64,000 nucleotides of DNA from Mycobacterium sp. GA-1285 (GTDB lineage: Bacteria > Actinomycetota > Actinomycetes > Mycobacteriales > Mycobacteriaceae). The stretch lies in NCBI RefSeq assembly GCF_001499905.1, contig NZ_LQIS01000052.1, forward strand, positions 160,829-224,828. The letters are read 5' to 3'. Numbering within the stretch: position 1 is the first letter of the stretch; each line of letters begins with the position of its first letter. The notes beneath the pieces are model-generated. The model did no database searches. It was not told the origin of the DNA and saw nothing but the letters and a program-made list of their open reading frames with translations. Positions 62,365 through 64,000 of this stretch are shown piece by piece. The position numbers and the translations under genes are program-made.

Positions 62365-63639
62365 ATGGGTACGTCGATCCTCGACGAATTGGAGTGGCGC
62401 GGCCTGATCGCGCAATCCACCGACCGCGACGCGCTGGCCGAGGCACTCGCGGCCGGGCCCGTCACCGTCTATTCGGGCTTCGACCCGACCGCCCCGAGCC
62501 TGCATGCGGGCCATCTCATTCCGCTGTTGACGCTGCGCCGTTTTCAGCAGGCGGGCCATCGGCCCATCGTTCTCGCAGGCGGCGCCACCGGCATGATCGG
62601 CGACCCCCGCGACACCGGGGAGCGCACGTTGAACACCGCCGACACCGTGGCGGACTGGGCAGACCGGATCCGCGGCCAACTCGAGCGCTTCGTCGAGTTC
62701 GACGACACCGGCACCGGCGCCGTCATCGAGAACAACCTGTCGTGGACCGGTCCGCTGTCGGCGATCGAGTTCCTGCGCGACGTCGGCAAGTACTTCTCGG
62801 TCAACGTGATGCTCGACCGCGACACCGTTCGCCGTCGGCTCGAAGGTGAGGGCATCTCCTACACCGAATTCAGCTACATGCTGCTGCAAGCCAACGACTA
62901 TGTGGAGTTGCACCGGCGCTACGACTGCTCACTGCAGATCGGGGGTTCCGACCAGTGGGGCAACATCATCGCCGGGGTCAGGCTGGTCCGCCAGAAGGAC
63001 GGAGCCACGGTGCATGCCCTGACCACGCCGTTGGTGACCGACTCCGAGGGCAAGAAATTCGGTAAGTCGACCGGAGGCGGCAGCCTGTGGCTCGACCCGC
63101 AGATGACGAGCCCCTACGCCTGGTACCAGTACTTCATCAACACCGCCGATGCGGACGTCGTCAATTATCTGCGCTGGTTCACCTTCCTTCCGCCCGACGA
63201 GTTGGCCGAACTGGAACAGGCCACCGCTGAGCGGGCCCATGAACGTGCTGCGCAGCGGCGACTGGCGCGGGAGCTCACCACGTTGGTGCACGGCGAGGCC
63301 GCCACGCAGTCCGTCGAACACGCCAGCCAGGCCCTGTTCGGCCGGGCCGAACTGACAGAACTGGACGAGCCGACGCTCGGTGCGGCGTTGCGCGAGGCCG
63401 CGGTCGCTCAACTGAAGCCGGGCGGTTCCGAAACCATCGTCGACCTGCTTGTGGCCAGTGGGCTCTCCCCGAGCAAGGGCGCGGCCAGGCGCACCGTCGC
63501 CGAGGGCGGTGTCTATGTCAACAACGCCCGGGTCGACGGCGAGGAATGGGTTCCGCAGCCCAGCGATTTTCTGCATGGCCGATGGCTCGTGCTGCGTCGC
63601 GGCAAGCGCAACATCGCGGGCATCGAACGGGTGGCCTGA
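62365..63639 (+). CDS. tyrS: Tyrosyl-tRNA synthetase
   Basis: A 424-residue class I synthetase. The HIGH motif is HAGH at 47-50 (PTAPSLHAGHL), tyrosine-binding residues lie in QANDYVELHRRYDCSLQIGGSDQWGNI, and KMSKS appears as KFGKS near residue 231. The C-terminal ~70 residues are an S4 RNA-binding domain (SKGAARRTVAEGGVYVNNARV). No T-box is expected in mycobacteria and none is seen. It is followed by the rRNA operon promoter. Confidence 0.97.
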   Translation: MGTSILDELEWRGLIAQSTDRDALAEALAAGPVTVYSGFDPTAPSLHAGHLIPLLTLRRFQQAGHRPIVLAGGATGMIGDPRDTGERTLNTADTVADWADRIRGQLERFVEFDDTGTGAVIENNLSWTGPLSAIEFLRDVGKYFSVNVMLDRDTVRRRLEGEGISYTEFSYMLLQANDYVELHRRYDCSLQIGGSDQWGNIIAGVRLVRQKDGATVHALTTPLVTDSEGKKFGKSTGGGSLWLDPQMTSPYAWYQYFINTADADVVNYLRWFTFLPPDELAELEQATAERAHERAAQRRLARELTTLVHGEAATQSVEHASQALFGRAELTELDEPTLGAALREAAVAQLKPGGSETIVDLLVASGLSPSKGAARRTVAEGGVYVNNARVDGEEWVPQPSDFLHGRWLVLRRGKRNIAGIERVA

Positions 63640-63758
63640 AGGCTCGACCGCTGCGGGAACAACGGCGGCGCGTGAAACGTTGGATCTCTCGGTAGGAGCC
63701 AACGCACCCCGGTGCGCGTGACGGGTGTCGAGATGAAAAACCCGTTCTATCAGGCCAT

Positions 63759-63787
63759 TTGACTCCTACTTTTCCCTCACGTAACTT
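63759..63787 (+). promoter_or_regulatory. rRNA operon promoter
   Basis: TTGACT (63759-63764) and TAACTT (63782-63787) are separated by 17 bp, a strong sigma-A type promoter by mycobacterial standards. The predicted start is near 63794. It drives the leader that follows. Confidence 0.75.
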
Positions 63788-63794
63788 ATGGACT

Positions 63795-64000
63795 CGTCGC
63801 TGCGACACGGGCCAAGCCCGAAGAGCGCGGCGACTCCCAGAGGGAAGTCCCACTTCGGTGGGTTCCTGAGCGTCCGCACTACGAGTACGCGGCTTCAAAG
63901 CCGCGGGCTGGTGGCGCGGTCGTGCGGGTGTGTTGTTTGAGAACTCAATAGTGTGTTTGGTGGTTTTTGTTTGTTGTTGTTTTTTGCCATGCCCTGTTTT
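63795..64000 (+). other. rRNA operon leader (5' part; 16S lies beyond the window)
   Basis: The 206 bp to the window edge are an rrn leader, not a gene. Hairpins: CCCAC-TTCG-GTGGG (63849-63862) with a UUCG tetraloop, and GCGGCT-TCAA-AGCCGC (63889-63904). The conserved mycobacterial segment TGTTTGAGAACTCAATAGTG follows, containing the boxA-like antitermination signal, then a T/G-rich stretch leading to the processing stem. The 120 bp between tyrS and the promoter (63640-63758) hold only a weak GTTGG/CCAAC hairpin. Confidence 0.8.

Overview
The window is 64 kb of high-GC actinobacterial chromosome. Gene content and order identify it as Mycobacteriaceae. The order polA-rpsA-coaE-uvrB, then uvrA-lysX-infC-rpmI-rplT-tsnR, then cyclase-pheS-pheT-argCJBDFRGH, then the bifunctional lipase/acyl-CoA synthetase-like gene, ABC exporter, mpg and tyrS follows, as I recall it, the Rv1627c-Rv1689 stretch of M. 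tuberculosis with blocks removed (no PE/PPE genes, no pks block). An rRNA operon leader directly after tyrS, a UdgX-type glycosylase and the absence of PE genes suggest a rapidly growing Mycolicibacterium. No insertion sequence, prophage, CRISPR array or toxin-antitoxin pair was seen. This is mostly core chromosome, so the interest lies in regulation and unusual gene junctions.

Layout. 1-1.1 kb: tail of a branched-chain amino-acid ABC importer (livG', livF). 1.1-3.6 kb: a tightly overlapping leftward operon (DUF35 Zn/OB protein, thiolase, membrane protein, DUF167) preceded by a KstR-like operator. 3.8-11.7 kb: polA, a PrsW-like protease, rpsA with a strong terminator, coaE fused to GrpB, a secreted protein and a DUF402 protein. 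11.8-24.4 kb: uvrB, a hibernation factor with two C-terminal domains, an MFS exporter, tRNA-Cys, udgX, a GT-C mannosyltransferase, a universal stress protein, an Lnt paralogue, class I aldolase, a methyltransferase, an SDR and an MBL hydrolase. 24.4-36.5 kb: uvrA, an AlkZ-like protein, a membrane esterase, lysX, and the infC-rpmI-rplT-tsnR translation operon with a structured leader.

36.6-41.7 kb: GMC oxidoreductase, acyl-CoA dehydrogenase, an MpaB-type oxygenase and an adenylate cyclase. 41.7-53.8 kb: pheST, then the complete arginine cluster argCJBDF-(24-codon element)-argRGH, nearly all joined by ATGA/GTGA/TGATG junctions. 53.8-63.6 kb: an ABC-F ATPase, the hydrolase/AMP-ligase fusion, a secreted protein, a Trm112-like protein, a self-regulated ABC exporter with its TetR repressor, mpg and tyrS. 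63.64-64 kb: rRNA promoter and leader; the 16S gene starts beyond the window.

How the parts work together. DNA repair recurs (polA, uvrB, udgX, uvrA, AlkZ-like, mpg); uvrA and uvrB both carry a promoter matching the RecA-independent (PafBC-type) damage motif. Translation genes (rpsA, hibernation factor, infC-rpmI-rplT, tsnR, pheST, tyrS, rrn) form a second theme; infC starts at ATC behind an intrinsic-terminator attenuator. The arginine operon has paired palindromic ARG boxes covering the argC start. Several genes lack ATG/GTG/TTG starts and seem to begin at CTG overlapping the upstream TGA. Assignments rest on reading motifs and gene order; no database search was run, and M. tuberculosis comparisons are from memory.
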